A stretch of 64,000 nt of DNA. It comes from Diphasiastrum complanatum. Its lineage: Eukaryota > Streptophyta > Lycopodiopsida > Lycopodiales > Lycopodiaceae. The stretch is from positions 12,301,040 through 12,365,039 of the forward strand of contig CM055100.1 in assembly GCA_029204225.1 (NCBI GenBank). The letters are read 5' to 3'. The notes beneath the pieces were generated by a model. That model was given only the letters and a program-made list of their open reading frames with translations, was not told where the DNA came from and searched no databases. Below are positions 35,241-46,964 of the stretch, in pieces. Both the position numbers and the translations under genes were made by a program. How positions within the stretch are numbered: position 1 is the stretch's first letter; every line of letters begins with the position of its first letter.

Positions 35241-36520
35241 GTGCTCAATGCCTTGAAGAATCTAAGTACTCGAAAAAGTGTGGGAACTAGCGACCTCAAC
35301 ATGTAAGGGCTGAGAAGCGGCAATGAGAGTAACACATGAATGTGGTAAACTATGGCTGCTTACAAAAGAATGAGTGTTGTCATTGTGCACTAAAGAAAAG
35401 AAACTCATGGCCAATTATGCAAACACAAAATCCAAAAGAGCATAAACCAAGCTTACTAGCTCCCATGCAACATAAGCAATTTGAGCCTCACACTTAGCAA
35501 GAGCAAGATTAGCAAAACTAGGGTCAACAAGGAGGAGGTCAACAGAGTCCAAACCCAAAGGATTGTCATAAAAAATCTGAATATAAACTTCGGAGTCATC
35601 CTTGGCCTCATGGAAGTATATAACAATAGTAGCAATAAAAGGTTGGCAACAATCTCGGGCCATATGCTAATGGCTCTTACAACAGAAACATAACACTTAG
35701 AGCATATCTCGACAAACTCAGTAGGAGAATAACGGCAAATACAAGCATGATGAGGAGATGGAGTGAGAGATGCAAGACATCACATGAATGGGGAGGGAGC
35801 AACAACAAAAAATGGAAGAACTTGAACGGGAAAAGGTAGAACATGGAGGACAAGACATTGAAGAAGAACAAATAAGGTGGTAATTATGTTGTAGAGTGTT
35901 GGTAAGAGAGATGTCATAAGATAATGAAGCAGGTAAAGGAAGTAACATCATAGCGAAGAGCACCACGGAGAACCACAATGTAATGAAAAACCAGCTCCTC
36001 ACAATGAAGATTAGTGAACAACTAAGAGAGCTTTGTAAAACAATCAATGTAGGAGGACAAATGACTGGTTTAGAAAAAAACTATGAAAGAAAATCTCATT
36101 GTGGAACCAACCACTAATGGTTGATCATAGCCCGTGGTAGAACATGGCTGCATCCCCTCACGAGAAGGATCACTACTAAAACCCCCTCACGACCATTCAA
36201 ATGTAAACCATCTAAGTGTATGCAATAAAGATTTGTTTTCGGAAACATAAGAAAGTATGTCTCCCACTTAGCTAACCAGTTTTTAGGATCATTCCCATTA
36301 AAAGATCCAGAATAAACTGAAAGCTAAGCAAAAAGGAGATCTTGGGACCAAAAAGGGGGCATTTGATGTTGGAGCTCAAGAAGAAAGGCGAGAGCATGAG
36401 ATGGGACCCCAATACTAACCTGATCCTGAACAGCCGCTAGTTGAGCTTTAAACTCATTCTGTGAATTGAGTAAAGCATCTACTTGTGGTTCTAAGGTCTC
36501 CTAGAAAAACCTCTAAAAAG
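35241..36520 (-). pseudogene. Gypsy-type gag remnant
   Basis: On the minus strand near 36,290-36,260 the reading FNGNDPKNWLAKWETYF is a typical Ty3/gypsy gag motif (F.G.DP..W....E.YF), preceded by a helical stretch (about 36,480-36,380). Farther on, a knuckle-like CFCCKSH..MARDC lies near 35,670-35,690. The reading frame is broken many times between them. It lies directly next to the copia fragment. Confidence 0.55.
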
Positions 36521-38290
36521 TCTCATAGAGGTCATCACACCACGACCCATCTATGAAGACTATAAGTGGGAAGAATAATCAAAGAGCGAAAAAACTGAGG
36601 GAACTCTTGTCGTGGAAAAAATCAGCAAGTATCTATGAAGTTACCGTAAAAGAGGGCATGAATGTTATCCAAATGAATCAGAAAATCCAACGAGTGACAG
36701 TGATGAAGCTGCCAACATGTCCACCAACTAGAGCACCAAGTAAGGAAGAGCACTACCCAAGTGTAGCAGAAAATTCTAGCAAATGATAGGTGGTGAAGAT
36801 GTGGCCCGAAAAGGGACGTAACCACCTCAACATTAGGTTTTGGGATAAAGTGTATAGGAAAAAATCAGCAAAGTGGCTCCAAATATTGTAAGGCGATTGA
36901 ACTAGCAAAAGGTGTTTGAAAAAACAGCCAGCAAGTGGTAGGAAAAAATGCACCAATATCTCCTCCAAAGTGGGCACTAAAGGTAAGCATAGATGCTACC
37001 CAAAGGCCAACAAAGTAGCTCAAAATATAAGCACCAAGTGAAGTGACAAAAGGTAGCTGAGGATGTCATCAAAAAAATGCCACCAACAAGTTCAGAAGAT
37101 CCAACAAACATTGTACAGAAGTGCAGCCAAAAGATCCACCAAACAGTCACGAAAAGTAGTTGACTATCTGCCAAATATAACAAGGGATAAGGTACCAAAA
37201 GAGCTCATAAATTGCACCCAAAAAAATAAAACAAGAAGCTGAAAAAGTGCCACCAAATGTAGTTGACATAACTAAAAGGTCCGTTAGAGGTAGTAGGAAA
37301 ACACAGTCACCAGAAAGGTGCTAGAAAGGGCTCGACTGTTTTTTTTGGCCAAATTGGCCACTAAGTTAACAGAAGAACTGCTGCTAACTGTTACTATATT
37401 TGCCATCAAAGATAGTGGAAAACAACTGCCAAATAGTGTTAATCGCTGCTTAAGATAGCTTGAAAATGGTGATGGGAAGGTCACTAAAGAGAGATGGAAT
37501 TTCCTCCAAAATTAGAGGTAAAGAGCCACTGAAAATTGCACTTAAATTAGCCAAAACAAACTTGCAGAAAACCGCCAGCCAAATGTGAAGATGATCTACC
37601 AAGTGTGGAAAGTAATAGGTTGCTAATAATCTGCTAGAATGCGGCCCTCCTGAAAAGGAAAAAAAGTAGCACTTCCACGAAGGCTTGAAAGTGCTCTAGT
37701 AAGTTCTGAAGAAAATGATAAGTTTAGTTTCAATGATGCACATGAGACATTCTAGCAAAATGCATCTCCTGGCCAAAAGCAATAGCAAAGGTGAGAGTTC
37801 TCCCAAGCTGAAAATTGAATGTACATACGGCTTAATTATACTCCTTCGAGAAACCCTGAAAGTAGAATTCACAAATCAAGGGAGATGATTTTTGAAGAGA
37901 AAATAGTGCACCCTCCTATAGGGCCCCCACTCCAAATACTTAATTATAAAAGTAAAGCCTCTGACCAGTCCTAAATATAGATGCATAAAAGTAGGCCTTT
38001 GGGCCTGTACAAGAATAAGAAGGGCCTGTGGCCAGCAAATGAATAAAAGAGCCAGATAAATGTAATAATATGGCAAGTCCATAATGAATCCATAACCAAG
38101 GGATAGGACCAAAAAAAAGGAGAAAAGACAAAGCTGTCCTTCAATTGAAAATCCTTCAAACAGGCCCACTTCAAACTTACATGAGATTCTGAAGGTAAAT
38201 GAACCTTGTCTGCTTTGTACAAGGGTAAAGAAACTCTTCCCACACCTCGTCAATTGTATAAAAGTTCAACATGTCAGGTGGATAAAATGC
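36521..38290 (-). mobile_element. Probable leader and LTR region upstream of the gypsy gag
   Basis: The position is upstream of gag on the minus strand. 36,600-37,650 is low in stops on the minus strand and repeats plus-strand words such as CCACCAA, GTAGCTGA and AAAAGGT in degenerate form. 37,870-38,280 looks like LTR-type non-coding DNA. LTR limits could not be fixed. There is no supported gene. Confidence 0.35.
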
Positions 38291-39498
38291 AGAAATAAAA
38301 TGCAAGTTCCCTTGTCAAAAGAACAATGGCACACATCTAGATCAGCAAAGTTGTTAGTTATCTGGAAAGCTGGGAAAAACGATCTTCCAAACGAAGACAC
38401 TTTCTTCGGCATTGAACACTGTTCAGATGGCACAAAGAAAATTTATCATCAACCACCTATAATTGGCCACAACAGGACCAGCGGCAGCAGAATTATAATT
38501 AGATGGTAGACTTCATCACGTCAAAAAGTTCTATAACTGGTTTATTCTCTAGGTCTTGCAATTTGTTCCACATAACGAAAGACTGTGCCCTCAAGGCTAT
38601 CAGTATTTAGGTAGAGATATCTGTTTGAAGTAGACAGACCTGAATATCAGTTTTGATAACTGCAATTGCTGTAGACAATTGTACATATTTGTAGTCTTTA
38701 CTACAAGAGGAAAATAACGAACTAAGCTAAGTCGATCAAATTAACCTTTCCAAAAAGGGTTTCATGAATAGAACTATAGCTTGATTGTCAAACTCCATCA
38801 TATGCTAACTGTAAAGCCACGGCGCTTTTACAGACACCCATTACTGGAGAGAAGACTATGCATCACCAGGAATGACACCTTTAATCTTCTTACAGTCAAT
38901 ATTTCCTGAATGCTGAAAACCTTGTAAACAGCGGGCATACCAGTTTTGTCTCATATGTGTTGATCATTCAACTTGTAACAGTAAACAGTTCTTCGATCTG
39001 TTAATAATAATTTCATGAAGAAGCATACCATTCACAAATAATGCCTCCAAAATGTGCTGATTCACTACTGTCAAGCTTTGTCCAACTCTCATCAAGTCTC
39101 GCAAAAAGATGCCCCAAAAAGGAGTCATCCAGATTCATTGCACCCAAAGAGATACATCCACAAATAGCTTTTGAATCAATAGTGAGGAATGATATATGTA
39201 CAGATACATCTAGAGCAACAAGATATAAAGAGGTACAACATTGTTGGCTATTAGTCTAGTACCAGTAGTGGCTTTCTTGCAGAGCAAGAATCTGCACATA
39301 GCTTCCAAATGATCTGGTAGAGCTATTACTTCACAGCAAAACTGCAACAATAGTGTGAAGTTTGATCTAGAAATTTCGTATTTTAATACATCTCTCCGAC
39401 CTAAGCAAAACAAATGAAAGAATATCTCAAGAGAAACACGTGCACTACCAATTTGTAATGTTACTGTTCTAGGCATTTACATTATCATAAGACTGGGA
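38291..39498 (-). other. Downstream region and probable 3' UTR of the HDR1-like gene
   Basis: Follows the stop codon at 39,499 on the minus strand. TTTATT at 38,541-38,546 would be an AATAAA signal on the minus strand, but is nearly 1 kb from the stop. Open frames at 38,300-38,509 and 39,210-39,476 have no recognised domain. Confidence 0.4.
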
Positions 39499-40900
39499 TC
39501 AACTTTCATGAACCGTAACATCCATCTCTTCCCCTTCATCTATTATATTGACAAGCATTGCAATCTGTCCTTGCAAAATAGCATTTTCTCTCTCAGCTTG
39601 CAGACGTTTTGACCTTTCTTGCTGAAGCTGAAGCTGCAGATACTCCATGGTTCGTGAATCCTCTTCCAGCTGCCCATTCAGACCGATAATTTCACGATCC
39701 TAAACAAAATCACAGAGAAAATGTCAGGAAAGAAATGGCTGGGACTCTTCAACTATTGCCTACATGAAGATGCTCACCTTTATCCAAGAAGACACAGCAA
39801 TCAAAGAAAACCAAACAGAAACAAGATCTGAAGCCTTTTAAAACGTGATATTGAATGCTTGCAAATATCAGATGCCAGAAAACTTATAATTTCTGAAATC
39901 AGCCCCAAGAATGTTCTCATTTCGTAAATAGATTAAAAAAATGAAACTAACTTCAAAATACACACTGCATAGTAACAAGGAAGAAACAACATACAAGATA
40001 ACAGAATTATAGGTAACAATGAAAGGGCTGCTCTTGCTAGCTGGTCAGCAACGTTAGTTAATATAAGAAAGGCAGAAAGCAGTTGAAAGACAGAAGTGAG
40101 GTGAAAGAGCACGCCTTCCTGTTCATTTCATGGACAGCAATACGTCGCATGCTCTCCACAACATCAACGTTGACAAGCTTCCGTTTTTTCCCAACCCCCC
40201 AGCCCTTCGGATAAGAGGCAGCTTCAAAATCTGGAGGGGGAAGCAGGCTGTCTGGTGATTTACTATTAGTTCTACTAGCTCCAAACAAAGCTCGCTTCCT
40301 TTTATTCAAAGAAGACTCGTCAATGTCTGCCTGTTGTGAATCACTTACTAAGATATCCATCTGCTTCCTGCTAACTGATAAACGCAGTTTTGCAGGAACC
40401 CTTGCTCCCTGGGGAGGGGTAAGAACCACTGGCTCCTCCGAATCCTCACGCAAGTTCTCATCAGCTATTCACATTCAGTAAAAAACAAAAGCCTTTTAAG
40501 ACAAAGAGATACGGAGGGGTTCATACACTTCAGCTAGCATAAAATCTGCTGCGCGACTAGGAGTTCCTGCCACGGATTAAGAACACGTACCATACTCTTA
40601 ACTCGCAACCGCTGTGAGAATTTTTTACTCTGAAGATGTTCTTACAATCTAGATATATTAGATAAGAGATAATTTAATGGTAAGAAACATTATCTGATCA
40701 CAGCCGTTTGGATTAAGCAAGATAAATCCACCAATACAATGTAACAGCAACAAATGACATAAAAAGATAGGGTATGGCTTAAAGATAACGGTATAAAGCC
40801 CTTCAGGATAATGGCATAAAGAGTAGAGAGAAGTACCAATGCGTTTTTTGGCAGTAGATAAAGTTCTAAAGCTGGAACGAGATGGCCCATCCATCTCCAT
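39499..40900 (-). CDS. HEADING DATE REPRESSOR 1-like coiled-coil protein
   Basis: Minus-strand exons 40,900-40,837, 40,464-40,115 and 39,699-39,499 (stop TGA) give 204 residues from ATG 40,900, which has G at -3 and +4; ATG 40,915 would add five. Exon 2 carries [25 protein letters not shown] and [20 protein letters not shown] (about residues 95-133). Exon 3 is a predicted coiled coil from [14 protein letters not shown] to [18 protein letters not shown]. The PPPDF/YPKGW block with the [12 protein letters not shown] helix matches what I know of the plant HDR1 family, a nuclear protein that in rice works with a SnRK1-type kinase to delay flowering; the naming is from memory. Intron 2 uses a GC donor. 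Confidence 0.75.
40113..40114 (-). other. Non-canonical GC splice donor of intron 2
   Basis: The exon ends AGGAAG and the intron begins GCGTGC on the minus strand. The acceptor is TTTGTTTAG, ending at 39,700. Only this join keeps the frame (NRK then DREI). The nearby GT two bases farther in would shift it. Confidence 0.75.
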
Positions 40901-41755
40901 AGCTCCGAAGAGCATCTCGATCTGGGCTTCACCGAGAAAAGTTATGTACAATTCACCTAATTATTAGGTGCAAAGCTCACCCCTGAGTTCCACATCCAGT
41001 GCACCTCGTCAATAATCACACAGCTCATGCACAAGGACTAAGTGCTCCGTCTCCAAAAGATCACACCACATAAGTTTTACAAACTTCAAGTCAAACTCAC
41101 CCAAAATGCCACCAAAAAGGATCATTCCAGAGCGTAATTAACAATATTCGCTCAGTAATTTTGCAGAAATTTAAATTTTCTCAGACAATTTTGCAACTGC
41201 TGTACAGTAAACCGATCTCTTGCTCAGAAAGACTTGACAGTGGCAACAAATCTGATAAAAGCAACAAGTGCACACTGCATCAACTAAATCGAACATCCCA
41301 GACATCTATTATCAGAACTTAGAACCAAAAAAACACTTCCAAGACATCAGAATCAACTGTATTTACTTTAAAATGTAAAGTAAGAAGAAAAAAACATCCC
41401 AGACATCTACTACCAAAACTTAAAACAGTTCAAAGATCTTAGAATCACAGTTCACCATAATATTAACTCTGTTTACTCTAAAAATTAATGTAAGAAAACA
41501 AAATACAGCAGACATCTCTTATCAGAATTAGAAACACATTTCAACGACATCCTAATCAAAGTCCAACATAATACTGACTCTGTTTACTCTAAAATATAGC
41601 GTAAGAAAACAAAAAACACGAGACATATATTATCCGAATTTTAAACAGTCTTCAACGACATCAGAATCAAAGTCTTCAACGACATCAGAATCAAAGTCCA
41701 ACATAATATTAGCTCCGTTTGCTCCAAAAATTCACCGTGAGAAACAAATTATCAA
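40901..41755 (-). other. Upstream region or 5' UTR intron of the HDR1-like gene
   Basis: No coding support. If the G+C-rich segment at 41,756-42,010 is the first exon, this is an intron with donor CAG|GTTTGA near 41,755. The acceptor would be near 40,920-40,940, where AG dinucleotides such as AGCCCAG occur. It contains a minisatellite. Confidence 0.4.
41292..41735. repeat. Minisatellite, four copies of a ~101-111 bp unit
   Basis: Units are anchored by GACAT(C/A)T at 41,301, 41,402, 41,511 and 41,622. Each contains a CAGACATC-TATCAGAA start, a GACATC.GAATCAAAGT middle, and CTGTTTACTCTAAAA and TAAGAAAACAAAA ends, with increasing divergence. The last unit has an internal duplication of CTTCAACGACATCAGAATC (41,651-41,698). 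Confidence 0.85.
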
Positions 41756-42010
41756 ACCTGTCATGGATCTACACCCTTTTGCATCAAATCGTAGGAAAAA
41801 CGTTGGCAGCGAGGTCACGGATCTGCAGTTGTTCGTGCTCGCTGGTAGCGAGCTTGGCGACGCGTTGCGCTCCTCCTTCCTCGTTGGCCGCGGAGGCTTT
41901 CCTTCAAAGAAAGGCTGAAAGGAGGAGACAATGTCAATTGAAGGGCACTGTATCGGAGATATCGCCGAAAGTCAGGCTTTACGTGAAAGCCAGAACTTTT
42001 CGCCATACGA
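41756..42010 (-). promoter_or_regulatory. Probable 5' UTR exon/promoter-proximal region of the HDR1-like gene
   Basis: A local G+C rise with many CpG and a CTCCTCC-type pyrimidine stretch on the minus strand. Minus-strand TCCATGACAG|GTTTGA at about 41,755 can act as a donor. The short open frames on both strands look incidental. Assignment as a leader exon rests on position and composition only. Confidence 0.35.
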
Positions 42011-43720
42011 CGGGCCCAACCTTTCTCTGAAAAGGGCGAACATAATGGTGGGTGGCCATCGCCATCATCATCTCATCTCATGCACATACGAAAGGTAGAG
42101 AAAGTCTGCATGCATACTACAGAGTGCCACATGTGAACAGGGCAGTCTACATCCTGGATGCAGCACCCGGGAGGGCCCCCATGGTAATGTTGGGAAATAG
42201 AAGTTTGAATGAAGGCCATGCATGCACCCGGAGATGGAGAGCAGGCCACTACGCCTTGTCATGCTTCCTAGCATGAAGGTTTAGCATGGGGGGGGAAGGC
42301 TTAACCCATTTTGGCCCAGCTTCACCACAACCACACGTTTCTTTTTTTCTTTTTTAAAATTTGGATGCCCGGGCGTCATGTGTCCGGGCAACCAAAACTT
42401 ATCCCATAAAAACGTTGATGGGATTACTAAGAAAAAATATATAGGCAAACTTACATTCTTGTCATGTGTGCGTGCTCGGGCGTGGAGGTGCCCGGCGCCA
42501 CCTGCGCCCTGCCCGGGGCCACTTGTCGCCTGCCCGATGTCGCTCCTGGGCTGCCCGACGCCATTGCCAGGTGCTCGGGACTGCACCCTAGCACCCACCC
42601 GCGAACATCCATTTTGGTGGGCACCGCCCTCGCGAAAACCGGGCCACGTGGCGCCAAAACACTAGGCTGGGGTCAAACTTCAAGGCTCAACAAGGCGGAG
42701 GGAGGGGGGGGGGGGGGGGGGGGGGGAAGTTTATGGGGGACACCATTGCAATCATCTATGACTAAACAAATTTGAGACCGACTATTGCACATTTCGAATG
42801 AATGCCAGAGTCAAAATATGGGAAGACAAAGAAGGGGGGCTCTTGGGTCATTCGATGACAATAACGTTAATGTAAGGTTTCTCCTTTAATCTTTTGATGG
42901 AGGCTTTAAAAAAACACGAGTAAAAGAGAAAACAAGAGAAATTTTTGGAGCTTAATGTGGTTTTCCAAAAGGAATAAGCAAGATAGACAATATAATGAGT
43001 TTCTAAAACTAACCTGCAATCCGACTTTATATTTAAACAATGAGAACTGTGCGTGGTTCCTCAAGATGTGCATGTGTTATATAGTCAAAATTTAAACATT
43101 TATCATGCAACTCTGATATAAAAATATTAAATTTTATAATAATTCACCTTAATCTTATTATTATACAAATGGTATAGTCAATATATTGAATTTATTTATC
43201 TAACTTTGCTATATTTATAAATTTCAACAAGAAATAAATCGCCTAATGTGTGATAATTTAGCTATTTTATATTTTGAAATAAAAAGTCATGCAAGTAACA
43301 TTCATCTCAAGCAAGTCCTGTGACTTACATCAAACTTAACTAACTCAAAGCTTCGTCACGATTGTTGGGAGCCAACATGGTGCCACGCCAAACTGGATAG
43401 CCATAAATACATAACTTCCACCCAAGCAAGCCATCCAACTTAGCCAACAAGTTAGAGCTCATTCCCACCCAGTCTACATTCACACAAGGAACACTTAGAA
43501 CCATAAGCCGCAACAAATATGACAACAACCAGTTTATGGACTGAATGATCTCGACAACATAATATGGACGTCCCAGACTAAATAGTCTCGACGACATACC
43601 AAGCCTCGAAACAAGATCCTTAGCTCAGCTCCAGATCAAAAAGATTTGAAGTTGGCATACAACTCGCACTTCTACTAAACACTCAAACCCATAAAGTAAT
43701 TAGAGTCAGTTTGAGAAAAA
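42011..43720. other. G+C-rich repeat DNA followed by AT-rich DNA, no gene
   Basis: 42,280-42,700 repeats GCCCGG, CCCGGGC and GTGCTCGGG words, unlike its surroundings, and gives stop-poor frames on both strands. A run of 23 G lies at 42,704-42,726. 42,780-43,720 is ordinary AT-rich DNA with no recognised feature. Confidence 0.5.
42704..42726. repeat. (G)23 homopolymer
   Basis: Uninterrupted G run at the edge of the G+C-rich patch; the length may be affected by sequencing error. Confidence 0.85.
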
Positions 43721-43872
43721 ACCCACTTTATTAATGAATATGAGAATGTTGCATTTCAAATGTGTGATCGATCCTAGTCTCCAAAGTGTTGAAAGAAGAA
43801 AATGATGCTTGATAGAGAAATGGTTGCATTCGATAGAAGCACTATCGAGCTATGTGGAATAATCCTTTTAAA

Positions 43873-44228
43873 TTAGTTCATACTCTAAAACAAGAGTACA
43901 GTCCACCGAAGAGATTAGAGATGGTTTGTGTGTGGTACTACTGAAACCAGATACAATGTGAAATATAGTTCTGAAATAAATGGAAGAGCAATATGATATC
44001 ATGAGTTTCTCAGGCGTCAAAGACAACCATCGTCTAATAAAAAATTGAGAGTCTTGGACGTCTGTGTTCTGATCAGAGTGAGTAAACAAGCGTGATCAAA
44101 CAACAATGAAAGTGCATTCAATCACAACAAGCATTCATCTACGCTGTACACAGATAAAAACATGCTGCTGCTATATTACACTGAAGCACAATACAAATGA
44201 CAATTACAACCAAAATTGATGGCGTAAT
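43873..44228 (-). repeat. LTR-like direct repeat, left copy
   Basis: Nearly identical to 45,065-45,428, including ACAAGAGTACAG, GAGATTAGAGATGGTTTGTG and AACAAGCATTCATCTAC words. Substitutions and small indels only. Confidence 0.85.
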
Positions 44229-44882
44229 TGGGAGGCTCAAATAATGCGTCTCATGGACGGAACAACCAATAATCTGTGCTTGGATGATCTATTTATAGCT
44301 TTCATCCGTGTATTAATTACATTGAATGCTTGTCACCTAATTAGGAAAGCTGTTGTACTTGGAAGTATATGGCTTTTGTGTGTACATAGTATATACGGTC
44401 AATGAATCATTATCGTTGACGTGGACGAGGACGTCACTGGAACCTTCCTCGTTTATTTTAGACGACCTTACGGATTTCAAAAGTGAGTTATACTCGCTTT
44501 CCATAGCTTCTTCCCACTTCACAACATCCTTGGAGTTTATTTCTTCGCCTAGGCTCTCTGGTTCTTTTGATGAAGTCCAGAATGATTGGGGTGCATACCT
44601 CTTAGGAACTGCCCGTGTATGTGAGGATCTGCGGACATTGGGTTGACCAAAATGCGATGATGCTTCTTCTTGAATTTTTCCAGATCTGTTCGAGCTAGCT
44701 TGGTTTGGTCTGATGACAGGTACTGTCAGCTGCTCAGCTTCTGTAGTTGTAGCTGTAGGTCCTTTACAACTTTGGAAGAAAAGAAAGCAAGGTCATGACG
44801 AAGATGAAGAGCTACCTATATGAGACATGATAATAGTATACAAATAGAACAAACTTAATCTTTCGGTTCATTTGAATTATGG

Positions 44883-44895
44883 CTCTGATACCAAT
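44883..44895 (-). other. Primer binding site, tRNA-iMet type
   Basis: The minus strand reads TTGGTATCAGAGC. It marks the inner edge of the right LTR. Confidence 0.85.
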
Positions 44896-45064
44896 CTGAT
44901 GGGGCAAGGGAGATAGGAAGAACGACAATGGAGAAGAGAGCAAGAATATTGCGGAACAGCTCTCCCATTCCAATCGGCTGCTAGGTACAAAAACAGTCTA
45001 TTAGACAGGGTATGCTAAAAATAATCATAGCTTTATGCATTCTAATTGCCCCACAGGATCTTAA

Positions 45065-45428
45065 AAATTAGTCCATATTCTAAAACAAGAGTACAACCCA
45101 CCGAAGAGATTAGAGATGGTTTGTGTGTGGTACTACTGAAACCAGATACAATGTGAAGTATAGTTCTGAAATGAATGGAAGAGCAATATGATATCGTGAG
45201 TTCCTCAAGCGTCAAAGACAACCATCGTCTGATCAGAAACTGAGGAGTCATGGACGTCCATGTTCTGATAAGAGTGAGTAAACAAGCGCGATCAAACAAC
45301 GACAAAAGTGCATTCAGTTATAACAAGCATTCATCTACATTGTACACAGATAAAAACGTGCTGCTGCTATATTACATTGAAGCATAATACAAATAGCAAT
45401 TACAACCAAAATTGACGGCGTAATTGGT
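45065..45428 (-). repeat. LTR-like direct repeat, right copy
   Basis: Partner of 43,873-44,228. It ends at GGCGTAATTGG, beyond which the copies diverge. Between it and the primer site lie 165 bases with no counterpart in the left copy. Confidence 0.85.
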
Positions 45429-45844
45429 GATGGCCAAGTCTTCAATGACTTCAAGTTATTGTGCTTAACATATGAACTTGAAATTATGATAGGATTGGTT
45501 ACTCTTTGTTGGAGATCAGCCGAAAGCACGTTGTAGACATTCTTCAAATAAATTGGCTGTCTAAGTTTGTGATTCCTACAAGTATCAGATGAGCAGACGT
45601 AGAACCAAAGTTGGTTTCACCTGACCCTAGATCAATGATCAATAAACATGTAGGAAGAATCATGAAATAGAAATTAGTCATTCACCAAGGAGACAACTGT
45701 GGGCTTAATTTCCAACAGATCCAAACCCTAAGCATACTACACGCAAGAAAGTACTCTACACACTAGTAGCAACACTAGAGCATAAGAAGCAAGCAAGAGA
45801 GATCTCTCCCCTCCCAATAGGCGCCCTACTACCCCCATATAGAT

Positions 45845-45886
45845 GGCCCATGGACCCCTCCAGTGCACTGTGGAGTTCCATGGGCC
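45845..45886. repeat. Perfect inverted repeat (hairpin) with 10-bp arms
   Basis: GGCCCATGGA (45,845-45,854) pairs with TCCATGGGCC (45,877-45,886). The 22-base loop contains the near-palindrome CTCCAGTGCACTGTGGAG, so the whole can fold into one long stem. Confidence 0.85.
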
Positions 45887-46616
45887 GTGAGAGAAGCCTA
45901 GGGGAGTTAAAGAACCTCCAAGAACCTCCAGAGGCTTATGGAAAGTCAAGAGACTCCTTCCATAACCTATGACTCTTTCAATGCCTTTCTTGTGGGAGTT
46001 GGGAACTCATTAGACCCATTGGAAGTGTGCCCTCCTACTAGGTCCCAAGTTGTGCATGTATACTTTGGTCCTAGACCATTAAAGTGATATGGTTCAAGGC
46101 CACCCAAGGTTTAGAAAAATAGTCATCCAATGACTTTATAATACCTCTCTAGGCTCCATACCTCCATCCAAGGCATAGACCACGTGAGTCCATCCGACCA
46201 AGGTATAGTCACTTGCTTGCCCTTATCCAAAGACACATACACTTAATGCTAAGGGTAACCCTTATCCAAGGGTAACTTGCCATTTAGCCTCCAACACTAA
46301 ATGGACCAATAGGGATGTGAAGTACTACTAGTTACATAGGTATGTAACAATAGACTTCAAAGGAAAGCAGTACACTTCAAAGGATACCTCGTTAATGAAA
46401 GTTAAGCGTAGTAAATTCATGATCAATTCATGGCACTTCAACTCTTCATACCCGTTAGTAGCAACAACCATATTGAGGGGATTAGAACAAAATTTTTCAT
46501 TGTTAACATTCAGACTGTTGTATCAAGTCTGATCAAAAGAACTCAAGATAATTCGTTCATTGTGATCATAGTGACCGAAACAAGCAAGTAAATCATGAGA
46601 GCATTTCTTAATTAGA

Positions 46617-46645
<29 letters not shown>
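46617..46645. repeat. (TG)n microsatellite
   Basis: About 14 TG units followed by TTTG/TATG variants. Confidence 0.95.
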
Positions 46646-46648
<3 letters not shown>

Positions 46649-46964
46649 TGTTTGTATGTATGTATTTCCAATTAGGCTATATAAGTATACCATAGGCCTC
46701 CCTTTGTGGAGAGCTTGGATTAGTGGACAATAGCTACATGCATTGGAGTATGAAGCATTACAATCTCAAATCGCTGCCCTTGCAAAGTCTCTTTTCACAA
46801 ATGGCTTTAAGGTGATATATCTTTTTTGTTTTTTGTGTAACAAGAATGGGAAGACTTTTTTTTTTCTTCACTCTTTATTTTGAAATGGCATTGACGAGTC
46901 ACACACTTTTACGGTCTCTCACCCTCTCACTAAGATTGAATGGAAGTATGATGAGTTCACCTCA

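Larger units (their letters stand above)
43720..45428 (-). mobile_element. Small copia derivative with LTR-like direct repeats
   Basis: Two direct repeats (43,873-44,228 and 45,065-45,428) flank a short interior with a copia RT start (KWEEAMESEYNSLLK, about 44,520-44,480, minus strand) and a primer site (44,883-44,895). A minus-strand TATA box (CTATAAATAG, about 44,288-44,297) lies beyond the left repeat, so the left LTR probably extends to about 44,340. The right copy lacks this U3 part. Almost all of gag, PR, IN and RT is deleted, so it is a non-autonomous remnant. Confidence 0.65.
45429..46955. other. Non-coding repeat-like DNA
   Basis: 45,690-46,310 is LTR-like, with repeated CCAAGG/CCTTATCC words. 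It has a strong hairpin at 45,845-45,886 and a (TG)n run at 46,617-46,645. No gene. Confidence 0.5.

Noticed and set aside
38300-38509. Plus-strand 69-codon ORF as a gene
   Set aside because: No similarity, no promoter, and it lies between a gypsy leader and the 3' side of a minus-strand gene.
40112-40113. GT donor two bases beyond the GC donor in the HDR1-like gene
   Set aside because: It would shift the frame of the conserved coiled-coil exon.
41719-42030. Plus-strand ORF of 103 codons
   Set aside because: It lies on the opposite strand of a probable leader exon and has no recognisable domain.
42281-42775. Several overlapping 68-105 codon frames, both strands
   Set aside because: Low stop density follows from high G+C; no domain and frames on all strands at once.
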